Of a stretch of 64,000 nucleotides of DNA, positions 52,973 through 61,907 are shown one piece after another. The first letter of the stretch is position 1; every line of letters starts with the position of its first letter. The notes under the pieces were generated by a model. That model had not been told where the DNA came from, did not search any database, and worked only from the letters and a program-made list of their open reading frames with translations. A program made the translations under genes and the position numbers. The stretch is from Pseudomonadota bacterium (lineage in GTDB: Bacteria > Pseudomonadota > Alphaproteobacteria > Rhizobiales > Hyphomicrobiaceae), in the NCBI GenBank assembly GCA_023405815.1, contig JAEXXM010000058.1, positions 1 through 64,000 on the forward strand, read 5' to 3'.

Positions 52973-54070
52973 ATGCGGGGGTCTCGAAGGCTTAGCATAC
53001 TGAAATCGTTACCATTATTTGCTGCCGCCCTATCCGTCGGCGCTTGCAGCGAGAGTGAAGTCGCTAGTCCCAAGCCGGTGCCGCTCGTGCGCGCCGAAGT
53101 CGTCTCCAAGGTGCGCTACGCGCCGACCACCTGCCTGACCGGCGAGGTCAAAGCGCGGGTACAGACGAACCTCTCGTTCCGCGTCTCTGGCCGCATCATC
53201 GAACGCAGCGCCGAGGTCGGCGACCACGTCGGACCCGACAAAATCCTTGCCCGCATCGACCCGACGGAGCAGCGCGCCGACGTGGTGGCAGCAGAGGCAT
53301 CGGTTCAGTCGTCGGAGGCACGTGTCCGACAGACTGCCGCTGCCTTCGAGCGCCAGAAGGCACTGATCAAGGACGGCTTCACGACCCAGCGCGATTACGA
53401 TCAGGCCGAGGAGGCTCTGCGCACGGCCGAGGGGTCCCTCGAGGCAGCGAAGGCCCAGCTCGGCAGCGCCCGCGATGCGCTGTCCTTTACCGACCTGCGC
53501 CCCGGCGCTGCCGGCATCATCACCGCGCGCAACGCCGAGGTGGGCCAGGTGGCCCAGGCCGCGCAGACCATGTTCACGCTGGCCGAGGACGGTGCCCGCG
53601 ATGCCGTCTTTCACGTCTACGAAGCGGCCTTCCTGCACAAGGTCGCGTCCGACACCGTGACGCTATCCCTCGTCTCCGACCCCAAGGTCGCCGCGCGCGG
53701 CGTCGTGCGCGAAGTGTCCCCAAGTGCCGACACCACGTCCGGCACCGTGCGCGTCAAGGTCTCGATCACCGAGCCGCCGACAGAATTTGCGCTCGGCTCC
53801 GTTGTGTTCGGTTGCGCGACTTTGGAGCCGCGGGAGGTCGTGCTCCTCCCCTCGGGCGCACTGACCAGTCTTGCAGGCACTCCCGCGGTCTGGGTCGTTG
53901 ATCCCAAGACATCCGAAGTCTCGCTCAAGCCTGTGACGGTCGCGTCCTACGAAACGCACCGGGTTGTCATCGACTCCGGTCTCGATCCGGGGGAGCGCGT
54001 CATCACCGCCGGGGCCAAGATGCTCCGCCCCAAACAAATCGTAACACTAGCCGCGGGCGAATCCTCATGA
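52973..54070 (+). CDS. RND efflux periplasmic adaptor 1 (lipoprotein)
   Basis: This 365-residue membrane fusion protein has a lipobox (AALSVGAC). The family layout is lipoyl half (VRAEVVSKVRYAP, TNLSFRVSGRI, VGDHVGPDKILARID), coiled-coil hairpin (ASVQSSEARVRQTAAAFERQ), second lipoyl half and beta-barrel. It bridges the inner membrane pump and the outer membrane channel. A GGGGAAG site precedes ATG 52973. It overlaps the next adaptor gene by four bases. No outer membrane factor gene is present in the window. Confidence 0.9.
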   Translation: MRGSRRLSILKSLPLFAAALSVGACSESEVASPKPVPLVRAEVVSKVRYAPTTCLTGEVKARVQTNLSFRVSGRIIERSAEVGDHVGPDKILARIDPTEQRADVVAAEASVQSSEARVRQTAAAFERQKALIKDGFTTQRDYDQAEEALRTAEGSLEAAKAQLGSARDALSFTDLRPGAAGIITARNAEVGQVAQAAQTMFTLAEDGARDAVFHVYEAAFLHKVASDTVTLSLVSDPKVAARGVVREVSPSADTTSGTVRVKVSITEPPTEFALGSVVFGCATLEPREVVLLPSGALTSLAGTPAVWVVDPKTSEVSLKPVTVASYETHRVVIDSGLDPGERVITAGAKMLRPKQIVTLAAGESS

Positions 54071-55161
54071 AACCAATTGAGCTGCCACGCCTTCGCCCTC
54101 TCGCGCTGCTGACGCTCGTCGCGCTGTCGGGTTGCGACGAGGCCAAGGACAGTCCCGTACCCCCGCCACGGCCGGTCCTAACCGTCGTCGTCGACGGCAG
54201 CCACGCCGATCGCCGCGCCTTTGCTGGCACCGTCGAGCCCCGCTACCGCACCGACCTGAGCTTCCGCGTCCTTGGCCGCATCGTCGCGCGCGATGTCGAG
54301 GTCGGCGACATTGTCCGCAAGGGCCAGCGCGTTGCCGCCCTCGACCCCACCGCGCTGGAGCTGGCCGTCCGCAGCCAGCGAGCCGCCCTCGCCAATGCGC
54401 AAGCCTCGCTCGCGAATGCCACTGCGATCGCGGAGCGCCAGCGTACCCTGCGCGATCGCAACGTTACGGCACAGGCCACTTTCGAGGCGGCAGAGCAGAC
54501 GCGCATCGCCGCCGAGGCAGAGGTTACGCAATCGCAGTCCAATCTGGCCAAGAGCGAGGAGCAGCTTTCCTATGCGGAGCTGCGCAGCGACTTCGATGGT
54601 GTCGTCACCGCTATCGGCGCCGAGGTAGGTCAGGTCGTCGGCGTCGGTCAGACCGTCGTCACGGTTGCCCGGCCCGACGTCCGCGAGGCGGTCGTCGATG
54701 TTCCCGAAACCGTCGGTAACGACATATCGCCGGGCACCCAGTTCGAGGTCGCGCTGCAGCTCGACGAGCGGGTGCGTACATCGGGCGTTCTGCGCGAGAT
54801 AGCGCCTGAGGCCGACAGTGTGACGCGATCGCGGCGCGCGCGCATCACGCTCTCCAATCCACCCGACACGTTCCGCCTCGGAACCACGGTGACCGTCCGG
54901 ATGAAGCCCGAGGCGAACGCACTGCAGAACGTGCATCTGCCCTCGTCCGCCGTCCTGCAGAAGGAAGATAAGGCGGTCGTCTTCGTCGTCAACGAGGAGA
55001 ACCGAACCGTTTCCGAGGTGCCGGTGAAGGTGCTCGGACACAGCGAAGGATCGGTCGTCGTGTCAGGAATTCTGAAGCCGGGCTCGCGTGTCGTCTCGGC
55101 AGGGCTCAAGAGCCTCAATGCCGGTGAGCCCGTGCGGCTCGACGTCGGAGCGACCCGCTGA
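54067..55161 (+). CDS. RND efflux periplasmic adaptor 2 (lipoprotein)
   Basis: This 364-residue second adaptor has a lipobox (LVALSGC) and the same domain order: GTVEPRYRTDLSFRVLGRIV, VGDIVRKGQRVAALD, then a hairpin with LANAQASLANATAIAERQ. The two adaptors are paralogous but clearly different, a layout seen in several alphaproteobacterial RND systems where they may form a mixed ring. The stop overlaps the pump start (TGATG). Confidence 0.9.
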   Translation: MKPIELPRLRPLALLTLVALSGCDEAKDSPVPPPRPVLTVVVDGSHADRRAFAGTVEPRYRTDLSFRVLGRIVARDVEVGDIVRKGQRVAALDPTALELAVRSQRAALANAQASLANATAIAERQRTLRDRNVTAQATFEAAEQTRIAAEAEVTQSQSNLAKSEEQLSYAELRSDFDGVVTAIGAEVGQVVGVGQTVVTVARPDVREAVVDVPETVGNDISPGTQFEVALQLDERVRTSGVLREIAPEADSVTRSRRARITLSNPPDTFRLGTTVTVRMKPEANALQNVHLPSSAVLQKEDKAVVFVVNEENRTVSEVPVKVLGHSEGSVVVSGILKPGSRVVSAGLKSLNAGEPVRLDVGATR

Positions 55162-58100
55162 TGAAGAAGCCGTTCAACCTTTCGGAATGGGCGCTCGCGC
55201 ACCGCTCCCTCGTCACCTATTTTATGCTGGTCTTCTCGTTGGCGGGGCTTCTTTCCTACCTCAACCTCGGCCGCGAGGAAGACCCGGCCTTCACGATCAA
55301 GACCATGGTGATCGTCGCCCAGTGGCCCGGGGCCTCGGCCGAGGAGACGGCACAGCAGGTCACGGACCGCATCGAGAAGAAGCTCGAGGAGCTGGAGTCT
55401 CTCGATTTCACGCGCTCCGTCACGACGCCCGGTGAGACGACGATATTCGTGAACCTGCGGGCCACCACCAAGGCGGCCGATGTTGCGCCCACCTGGGTGC
55501 TGATCCGCAACATGATCGGTGACATTAAGGGCCAGTTCCCCAGTGGCGTCGTAGGCCCGCTCTTCAATGACCGCTTCGGCGACGTCTACGGCAACATCTA
55601 CGCCTTCACCGCCGATGGTCTGACGCAACGCCAGTTGCGCGACTACGTCGAGCAGGTCCGCGCCAAGGTGTTGACGGTGCCAAACGTCGGCAAGGTCGAC
55701 ATTGTCGGCGCTGAGGACGAGGTCGTTTTCCTCGAGTTCTCCCCCCGCAAGATCGCGGCTTACGGGATCAACCAGCAAGCGGTCGTCACCGCCCTGCAGC
55801 AGCAGAACGCGATCGTGCCATCTGGCGTGATCGAAGCCGGACCCGAGCGCATCAGCCTGCGCGTCAGCGGGCAATTCATCTCCGAGCGCGACCTCCAGTC
55901 TGTGAACCTGCGCATCAATGACCGCTTCTTCCGATTGAGCGACGTCGCGACCATCAGGCGCGGCTACGTCGACCCGCCGACCTCGCTCTTTCGCTTCAAT
56001 GGCGAGCCGGCCATCGGCCTCGCCATCGGCATGCGTCCCAAGGCGAACCTTCTGACCTTCGGCGAGGCGCTGCACGAGGAGATGACGCGCATCAAGAACG
56101 AGCTTCCCGTCGGTATCGACGTGCACCTCGTCTCCGACCAGCCGCTCATCGTCGAGGAAGCGGTGTCAGGCTTCACCCGCGCGCTCTTCGAGGCGGTAGC
56201 GATCGTCCTCATCGTCAGCTTCGTGTCCCTCGGGATGCGAGCCGGCATGGTGGTCGCGTTGTCGATCCCGCTCGTTCTCGCCATCACCTTCATGGTGATG
56301 GAGTACTCGGGGGTAACTCTGCAGCGCATCTCGCTCGGCGCCCTGATCATCGCCCTCGGCCTGCTCGTCGACGACGCCATGATCGCCGTCGAGATGATGG
56401 TGGCGCGTCTTGAAGTCGGAGACCGGCTCGAGAAGGCCGCGAGCTACGTCTACACCTCGACCGCATTCCCCATGCTCACCGGCACTCTCGTCACCGTTGC
56501 CGGCTTCATCCCGATTGCCTTCAACGGCAGCGCCGCGGGCGAGTTCACGTTCACGTTGTTCGTCGTGCTGGCCGTGTCGCTGCTGGTGTCATGGGTGGTC
56601 GCGGTGCTGTTCACGCCCCTGCTCGGCGTCTGGCTGCTTCCAAGCTCGATGCAGAAGCACCACGACAAGCCGGGAATGCTCTCCTCCGTCTTTTCGGCAC
56701 TGCTTCTGTTCTGCATGCGACGGCGTTGGCTGACGATCGCGGCGACGCTCGGCATGTTTGTCGTCTCTCTCGTCGGCATGGGATTCGTGCAGCAGCAGTT
56801 CTTCCCCGCTTCCGACCGCGTGGAGCTCATCGTCGATTGGAACCTGCCGCAGAGCGCCTCGATCCTCGAGACCAAGGCCCAGATGACCCGCTTCGAGAAG
56901 GAGGCGTTGTCTGGAGATCCGGACGTCGTCCGTTGGTCGTCGTATGTCGGCCAGGGCGCCCTGCGCTTCGTACTCTCGTTCGACGTGCAGCCGTCGCACC
57001 CCTCGTTCGGTCAGACGGTAATCGTCACCAAGAGCCTTGAGGCCCGCAATCGGCTCCAGAAGAAGCTGGACGCATTCGTGCGACGCGAGTTCATCGGCAC
57101 CGACGCCAACGTGAAGCTGCTCGACATCGGCCCGCCCGTAGGCCGACCAGTTCAATATCGCCTCAGCGGCCCGGACATTCCGACCTTGCGCACCCTTGCA
57201 CAGGACCTTGCCACCATCGTCGGCGCCGATAAGCGCATCGGCGACGTGACCTACGACTGGAACGAGCCGGCGCGTGTCGTGAAGGTGAACGTACTGCAGG
57301 ATAAGGCGCGGCTGCTCGGCATCACATCGGAGGACATCGCGTCGACCCTCAACGGCATCGTCGGCGGCAACACGATTACGCAGATCCGCGACAGCATCTA
57401 TCTCATCGACGTGATGGCGCGCGCCCAGGCCGGCGAGCGCGGCTCCATCGAGACGCTGCAGAACCTCCAGTTGTCGGCCTCCAACGGCCAGCCCGTTCCC
57501 CTCGCCGCAGTCGCAAGCTTCGAGTACGCGCAGGAGCAACCGGTTATCTGGCGCCGCCACCGTATTCCCACCATCACCGTCAAAGCCGGAATTCTCGATG
57601 CCACGCAGCCGGCGACAGTCGTCGCCGCCCTCGCGCCGGCGATCGAGCAATTCAAGGACAAGCTGCCTGCCGGCTACGACGTCGTCACCGGCGGCGCTGT
57701 CGAGGAAAGCGCCAAGGGACAGGGCCCAATCATCGCCGTGGTGCCGCTCATGCTCTTCGTCATGGCCACCATCCTCATGGTCCAGTTGCAGAGCTTCCAG
57801 CGCCTGTTCCTCGTCATCGCGGTCGCTCCGCTGGGCCTCATCGGCGTCGTCGCGGCGCTGCTGCCCAGCGGCGCCCCGATGGGCTTCGTCGCGACCCTGG
57901 GCGTGCTGGCCCTGGTTGGCATTCTCATCCGCAACTCTGTGATCCTCGTAGTGCAGATCGAGCATCTGCGGGCCGAGGGGAAAGCACCCTGGGATGCCGT
58001 CGTCGAGGCCACCGAGCACCGGATGCGTCCCATCCTGCTTACCGCCGCTGCTGCCAGCCTCGCGCTCATCCCCATCGCGTCCGAGGTCTTCTGGGGCCCC

Positions 58101-58256
58101 ATGGCCTTCGCGATGATGGGCGGCATCATCGTCGGGACCGTGCTGACGCTCCTTTTCCTGCCGGCCCTCTACGTCGCCTGGTTCCGCATCAAGGGCCCGG
58201 CGGCGAGCCGCGACCCGGCACCCAGCCACGATGCGCTGACCAATGCGCCCGCCTGA
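55161..58256 (+). CDS. RND efflux pump, HAE1-like inner membrane permease
   Basis: This 1031-residue permease has 12 membrane helices in two repeats, each with a large periplasmic loop. The proton relay is visible in helix 4 as LLVDDAMIAVEM (two Asp). The N-terminal part (EWALAHRSLVTYFMLVFSLA) and REEDPAFTIKTM are typical of this subgroup. It exports lipophilic or toxic compounds using the proton gradient together with the two adaptors. The length is normal and no frameshift is seen. Confidence 0.93.
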   Translation: MKKPFNLSEWALAHRSLVTYFMLVFSLAGLLSYLNLGREEDPAFTIKTMVIVAQWPGASAEETAQQVTDRIEKKLEELESLDFTRSVTTPGETTIFVNLRATTKAADVAPTWVLIRNMIGDIKGQFPSGVVGPLFNDRFGDVYGNIYAFTADGLTQRQLRDYVEQVRAKVLTVPNVGKVDIVGAEDEVVFLEFSPRKIAAYGINQQAVVTALQQQNAIVPSGVIEAGPERISLRVSGQFISERDLQSVNLRINDRFFRLSDVATIRRGYVDPPTSLFRFNGEPAIGLAIGMRPKANLLTFGEALHEEMTRIKNELPVGIDVHLVSDQPLIVEEAVSGFTRALFEAVAIVLIVSFVSLGMRAGMVVALSIPLVLAITFMVMEYSGVTLQRISLGALIIALGLLVDDAMIAVEMMVARLEVGDRLEKAASYVYTSTAFPMLTGTLVTVAGFIPIAFNGSAAGEFTFTLFVVLAVSLLVSWVVAVLFTPLLGVWLLPSSMQKHHDKPGMLSSVFSALLLFCMRRRWLTIAATLGMFVVSLVGMGFVQQQFFPASDRVELIVDWNLPQSASILETKAQMTRFEKEALSGDPDVVRWSSYVGQGALRFVLSFDVQPSHPSFGQTVIVTKSLEARNRLQKKLDAFVRREFIGTDANVKLLDIGPPVGRPVQYRLSGPDIPTLRTLAQDLATIVGADKRIGDVTYDWNEPARVVKVNVLQDKARLLGITSEDIASTLNGIVGGNTITQIRDSIYLIDVMARAQAGERGSIETLQNLQLSASNGQPVPLAAVASFEYAQEQPVIWRRHRIPTITVKAGILDATQPATVVAALAPAIEQFKDKLPAGYDVVTGGAVEESAKGQGPIIAVVPLMLFVMATILMVQLQSFQRLFLVIAVAPLGLIGVVAALLPSGAPMGFVATLGVLALVGILIRNSVILVVQIEHLRAEGKAPWDAVVEATEHRMRPILLTAAAASLALIPIASEVFWGPMAFAMMGGIIVGTVLTLLFLPALYVAWFRIKGPAASRDPAPSHDALTNAPA

Positions 58257-58298
58257 GGCAACAGCCATGCATGGATGCTCTGACTGGAGGCAGGCCCG

Positions 58299-58829
58299 AT
58301 GTCCACAATAGGCGACGAGCGCATAGGGCTCTTCATCGACGGCGTTAGTCTGCAGCACGCAACCAACGTCCTGCAGATGCGGCTCGACTTCAAACGCTTG
58401 CTGAAAATGTTTCAGCAGCGCGGCCGGCTGATCCGGGCCAATTATTATTCAGTGCTCTCCCAGCCTTCCGACGACACATTGAAGCCCTTGCTCGATTGGC
58501 TGAGCTACAATGGCTTCAACGTGGTCGCGCGAAACCCACGCCACGGCGGCGACGCCGAGAACATGCTCTCCCTGGCGGTTGACATCAGCGTCGACGCCAT
58601 GCGCCTCTCCGGCCACCTCGATCACATTGTCCTGTTTTCTGCATGCCGCGAGCTGCAGAGCCTCGTCTGCGCGCTCAAGACGATGGGCAGGCGTGTCAGC
58701 GTCGTTTCGACGATGCGTGCCCAGAGCGTGCCTGACGAGTTGCGCAGGGCCGCGGACACATTCCTCGACCTCGACGATCTGAGGCCCATCATCGCCAAAG
58801 AGGTCGGCACCGTGCAGCAAGCGTCGTGA
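58299..58829 (+). CDS. NYN-domain-like protein with altered active site
   Basis: This 176-residue protein resembles the NYN/LabA (PIN-like) nuclease fold: IGLFIDGVSLQHA at the start, a middle GGDAENMLSLAVDISVDAM and HIVLFSACRELQSLV. In active members the first motif normally has Asn where this has Ser17, and the third motif reads SGDxDF where this has SACREL. Asp14 and the middle Asp remain. Loss of two acidic residues suggests an RNA-binding or scaffolding role rather than RNA cleavage. It lies 42 bases after the pump gene. Confidence 0.75.
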   Translation: MSTIGDERIGLFIDGVSLQHATNVLQMRLDFKRLLKMFQQRGRLIRANYYSVLSQPSDDTLKPLLDWLSYNGFNVVARNPRHGGDAENMLSLAVDISVDAMRLSGHLDHIVLFSACRELQSLVCALKTMGRRVSVVSTMRAQSVPDELRRAADTFLDLDDLRPIIAKEVGTVQQAS

Positions 58830-58849
58830 AGCGCCGCCCGACCCCGAAT

Positions 58850-60004
58850 TCATCCCAGCGTGTGGCGGAAATCCTCGTAGCCGAACGAGGCGACGACGCG
58901 ATAGCTGCCGTCCTCGTCGAGGATGGCGAGGTCGGGCCGCGGCGTGCCGTTGAACGTGGTGTTCTTCACGAAGCTGTACTGCATCATGTCCGTGAACACG
59001 ACGCGCGAGCCCACCTGCAACGGCTCGGGGAATGAATATTCGCCGATCACGTCACCGGTCATGCACGTCTTGCCGCCGAGCACGTACATGTGCGGGTGCA
59101 CGCCCGGCTTGGCAGCACCGATGATGACCGGCGTGTACGGGACCTCGAGCACGTCCGGCATATGGCAGCTCGCCGACGTGTCGAGCACGGCGATGTTCTG
59201 CACGTTCCAGTGCAGCCCGATCACGCTCGACACGAGATACCCGGTATCGACCACAATGCCGCCGCCCGGCTCGAGGATAACCTCGACGCCAAACTCGGCT
59301 CGGAACGCCTTGATCGCTGCGATCAGCTTGTCGACGTCGTAGCCGGGCTTGTTGATGAAGTGCCCGCCGCCGAAGTTCACCGCCTTCACCTTGCGGATAT
59401 ACGGCGCGAACTCGCGCGCCACGTGCTCGATCAGCCCGACCGAGCCGTCCGCCAGGCTCTCGCACAGCGCGTGCGCGTGGAACACGTCGATCTCGCCCCA
59501 CGGCAGCTCGTCGATTTGCGATTTCGTCGTGCCGAACCGGGAGCACGGCGCGCACGGGTCATACAGCGCCCCGCCGAGCGTCGCGTTGGAGTAGCCGGGA
59601 TTGATGCGCACGCCCAGCTTAGCGCCGGCCGCCTTGGCGACCCCGCCGTACCGGGCGATCTGCTCCGGCGAGTTGAAGTAAATATGGTCGGCGTAGGCGG
59701 TGACGCGCTCGACCTCGCCGGGCGAGTACGCCGGCGCATAGACGTGCACCTCCTTGCCGAACTCCTCGCGCCCGAGCCGCGCCTCGTACTCGCCGCTCGC
59801 CGTCGTGCCGTCGAGAGGGTCCTGCATTAGCGGGAACGCTGCCGGCATCGCCCACGCCTTGGTGGCGAGCAGGATTTTGCAGCCGGCCTCGCGCCGGATG
59901 CGCTCGACGGTGGCGAGGTTGCGCTTCAGCGCCGCAACGTCGAGGACGTACGCCGGCGTCTTGATGTCGGCAGGAAGGTTCAGTGCCACGTCAGCAACCC
60001 TCAA
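58850..60004 (-). CDS. nspC: carboxynorspermidine decarboxylase
   Basis: This 384-residue fold-III PLP enzyme has the PLP lysine in LLATKAWAMP, the glycine loops GGGHFINKPGYDVD and EPGGGIVVDTGYL, and the active-site Cys-Asp block CMTGD. It decarboxylates carboxynorspermidine or carboxyspermidine in the alternative spermidine pathway. The start is TTG 60004; a GTG at 59989 is equally plausible. It lies downstream of the partner dehydrogenase, separated by 68 bases with a hairpin. Confidence 0.88.
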   Translation of the reverse strand: MRVADVALNLPADIKTPAYVLDVAALKRNLATVERIRREAGCKILLATKAWAMPAAFPLMQDPLDGTTASGEYEARLGREEFGKEVHVYAPAYSPGEVERVTAYADHIYFNSPEQIARYGGVAKAAGAKLGVRINPGYSNATLGGALYDPCAPCSRFGTTKSQIDELPWGEIDVFHAHALCESLADGSVGLIEHVAREFAPYIRKVKAVNFGGGHFINKPGYDVDKLIAAIKAFRAEFGVEVILEPGGGIVVDTGYLVSSVIGLHWNVQNIAVLDTSASCHMPDVLEVPYTPVIIGAAKPGVHPHMYVLGGKTCMTGDVIGEYSFPEPLQVGSRVVFTDMMQYSFVKNTTFNGTPRPDLAILDEDGSYRVVASFGYEDFRHTLG

Positions 60005-60009
60005 ACAGC

Positions 60010-60031
60010 GGAGCCGGGAAATCCCGGCTCC
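60010..60031. repeat. perfect hairpin between the two polyamine genes
   Basis: GGAGCCGGGA pairs with TCCCGGCTCC across two bases. On the minus strand it lies between the dehydrogenase stop and the nspC start. No T-run follows, so it is more likely an mRNA-stabilising or attenuation structure than a terminator. Confidence 0.55.
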
Positions 60032-60072
60032 ATGTTCACGTCATGCATTGGGTTCCGGAGTAAAGGAACCCG

Positions 60073-61287
60073 TCACGTCTTGACCGCGAACAGCTCGGCC
60101 TGGTCGGCCGGCGTGATGTCCTTCACATGCCACGGCAGGCCCTGCTTGCCGAGCTCGTCGAGGAACGGCTTCGAGGGAAGCTGCTCGACGTTATAGACGC
60201 CCTTTCCGGTCCAGGTGCCCTTGAACATCTGCATGGCGCCGACGACCGGCGGCACGCCCGTCGTGTAGGACACGGCCTGCGCGCCCGTCTCCTTGTAGCA
60301 GTCGGCGTGGTCGCAGACGTTATAGATCAGCACCGTCTTGCGCTTGCCGTCCTTCGTGCCGTCGATGATGCAGCCGATCGACGTACGCCCGGTGTAGTTC
60401 TCGCCCAGCGACGACGGCGGCGGCAGCAGCTCCTTCAGGAACTCCATCGGGATCACCGGCGTGCCCTTGTACATGACGGGATCGATGCGCGTCATGCCCA
60501 CGCTCTGCAGCACGTCGAGATGCTTGATGTAGTTGTCGGAGAACGTCATCCAGAAGCGGATCTGCTTCAGGCCCTTGATGTTCTCGACGAGGCTCTCCTC
60601 CTCCTCGTGATAGATGAGGTAGGATTTGCGCGGCCCCACTTCCGGGTAGTCGATCATGGTCGAGATCGACAGCGGATCGATGTCGATCCACTTCCCACCC
60701 TTCCAGTACTTGCCGCGCTGCGTCACCTCGCGGAGATTGATCTCCGGATTGAAGTTCGTCGCGAACGACTTGCCGTGGCTGCCGTCGTTGCAGTCGATGA
60801 TGTCGATGGTTTCGATTGTGTCGAAGAGGTGCTCCTGCGCGTAGGCGCAGAAGATGTTCGACACGCCGGGGTCGAAGCCGCAGCCGAGCACCGCCATGAT
60901 GCCCTTGTCCTTGTAGCGGTCCTGGTACTTCCACTGCCAGGAGTACTCGAACTTCGCGACATCGCGCGGCTCGTAGTTGGCCGTGTCCATGTAGTGCACG
61001 CCAGTCTTCAGGCACGCGTCCATGATCGGCAGGTCCTGGTAGGGGAGCGCCATGTTGATCACGAGGTCCGGCTTGACCTTGTTGATCAGCGCCACCGTCT
61101 CCTCGACGTTGTCGGCATCGACTTGGGCGATCTCAATCGGCGTGACGCAGCGCTTGGCGACGGCTTCACAGCTCGCGAGCCGGCGCGAGGCCAGATGCAC
61201 GCGCTTGAACACGTCGCGGTTCTTTGCGCACTTCTGCGCGGTGACAGATCCAGCGGCGCCGGCGCCGATGATGAGGACACCTTCCAA
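60073..61287 (-). CDS. carboxynorspermidine dehydrogenase (Lys1-like)
   Basis: This 404-residue saccharopine-dehydrogenase-like protein has an N-terminal NAD(P) motif GVLIIGAGAAGSVTAQKCA and later CGFDPGVSN, typical of the family. It would condense an aspartate semialdehyde-derived aldehyde with a diamine to give the carboxylated polyamine used by NspC. The start is TTG 61287, with GGGAGAG just before it. It is transcribed together with nspC. The pairing of the two genes makes this function more likely than lysine metabolism. Confidence 0.88.
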   Translation of the reverse strand: MEGVLIIGAGAAGSVTAQKCAKNRDVFKRVHLASRRLASCEAVAKRCVTPIEIAQVDADNVEETVALINKVKPDLVINMALPYQDLPIMDACLKTGVHYMDTANYEPRDVAKFEYSWQWKYQDRYKDKGIMAVLGCGFDPGVSNIFCAYAQEHLFDTIETIDIIDCNDGSHGKSFATNFNPEINLREVTQRGKYWKGGKWIDIDPLSISTMIDYPEVGPRKSYLIYHEEEESLVENIKGLKQIRFWMTFSDNYIKHLDVLQSVGMTRIDPVMYKGTPVIPMEFLKELLPPPSSLGENYTGRTSIGCIIDGTKDGKRKTVLIYNVCDHADCYKETGAQAVSYTTGVPPVVGAMQMFKGTWTGKGVYNVEQLPSKPFLDELGKQGLPWHVKDITPADQAELFAVKT

Positions 61288-61578
61288 TTCGTCTCTCCCG
61301 CGGGCAAGGATGGAGGCCTAGAGCCTGCCGACGGTCCGGCAGCTCTGAGGGGACCCACTTAGTGCAGCCGCCCCCCTAGTACAATACCTATGTGCTTAAT
61401 CGCCATTTATGACAGCGCGAGCAGACGCCTGGACGCTGCCCGCGACCGCAGCTCACCGTCGCCAAGGAAGCGGATTTGCCTCGACCGCGACGGCACCCGA
61501 TTTCGGTCTGCCGGTGACGCTGCGACGTGAACGTTGTAGTAACTGGGCTGACGGGTCGATTCTCGACTGGGGGCTACA

Positions 61579-61836
61579 ATGACGCTTGCACCGATGTCCT
61601 TTCTCGGCTGGCTGATTATCGGCGCACTGGCGGGTTGGCTTGCCGGAAGGATCGTCGAAGGCTACGGCTTCGGGTTTGTCGGCAACATCGTCATCGGCAT
61701 CCTCGGCGCCTGTATCGGCGGCCTCATCCTTCCCCAGCTCGGCATAGTACCGGAATCAACCGGCGGCAATTTCATCGCGGCAACGCTCGGCGCCGTCATT
61801 CTGCTTGTCGTACTGGGACTCGTTCAGCGCCGTTGA
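61579..61836 (+). CDS. GlsB/YeaQ/YmgE-type small membrane protein
   Basis: This 85-residue protein has three hydrophobic stretches and the glycine-rich family pattern IIGALAGWLAGRIV, GNIVIGILGACIGG and FIAATLGAVILLVVLG. These small inner membrane proteins are common stress-associated proteins of unknown mechanism. A GGGGG site lies before ATG 61579; ATG 61594 (MSFLGWL) is an alternative start. The 291 bases before it, down to 61288, hold only the divergent promoters as far as I can see. Confidence 0.85.
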   Translation: MTLAPMSFLGWLIIGALAGWLAGRIVEGYGFGFVGNIVIGILGACIGGLILPQLGIVPESTGGNFIAATLGAVILLVVLGLVQRR

Positions 61837-61907
61837 CCCAGCATCCCCCGCGGATGATTTCAATTTCACGGACTTTCTAGACATCCCATCAAGGCGCCTC
61901 CGCCAAG

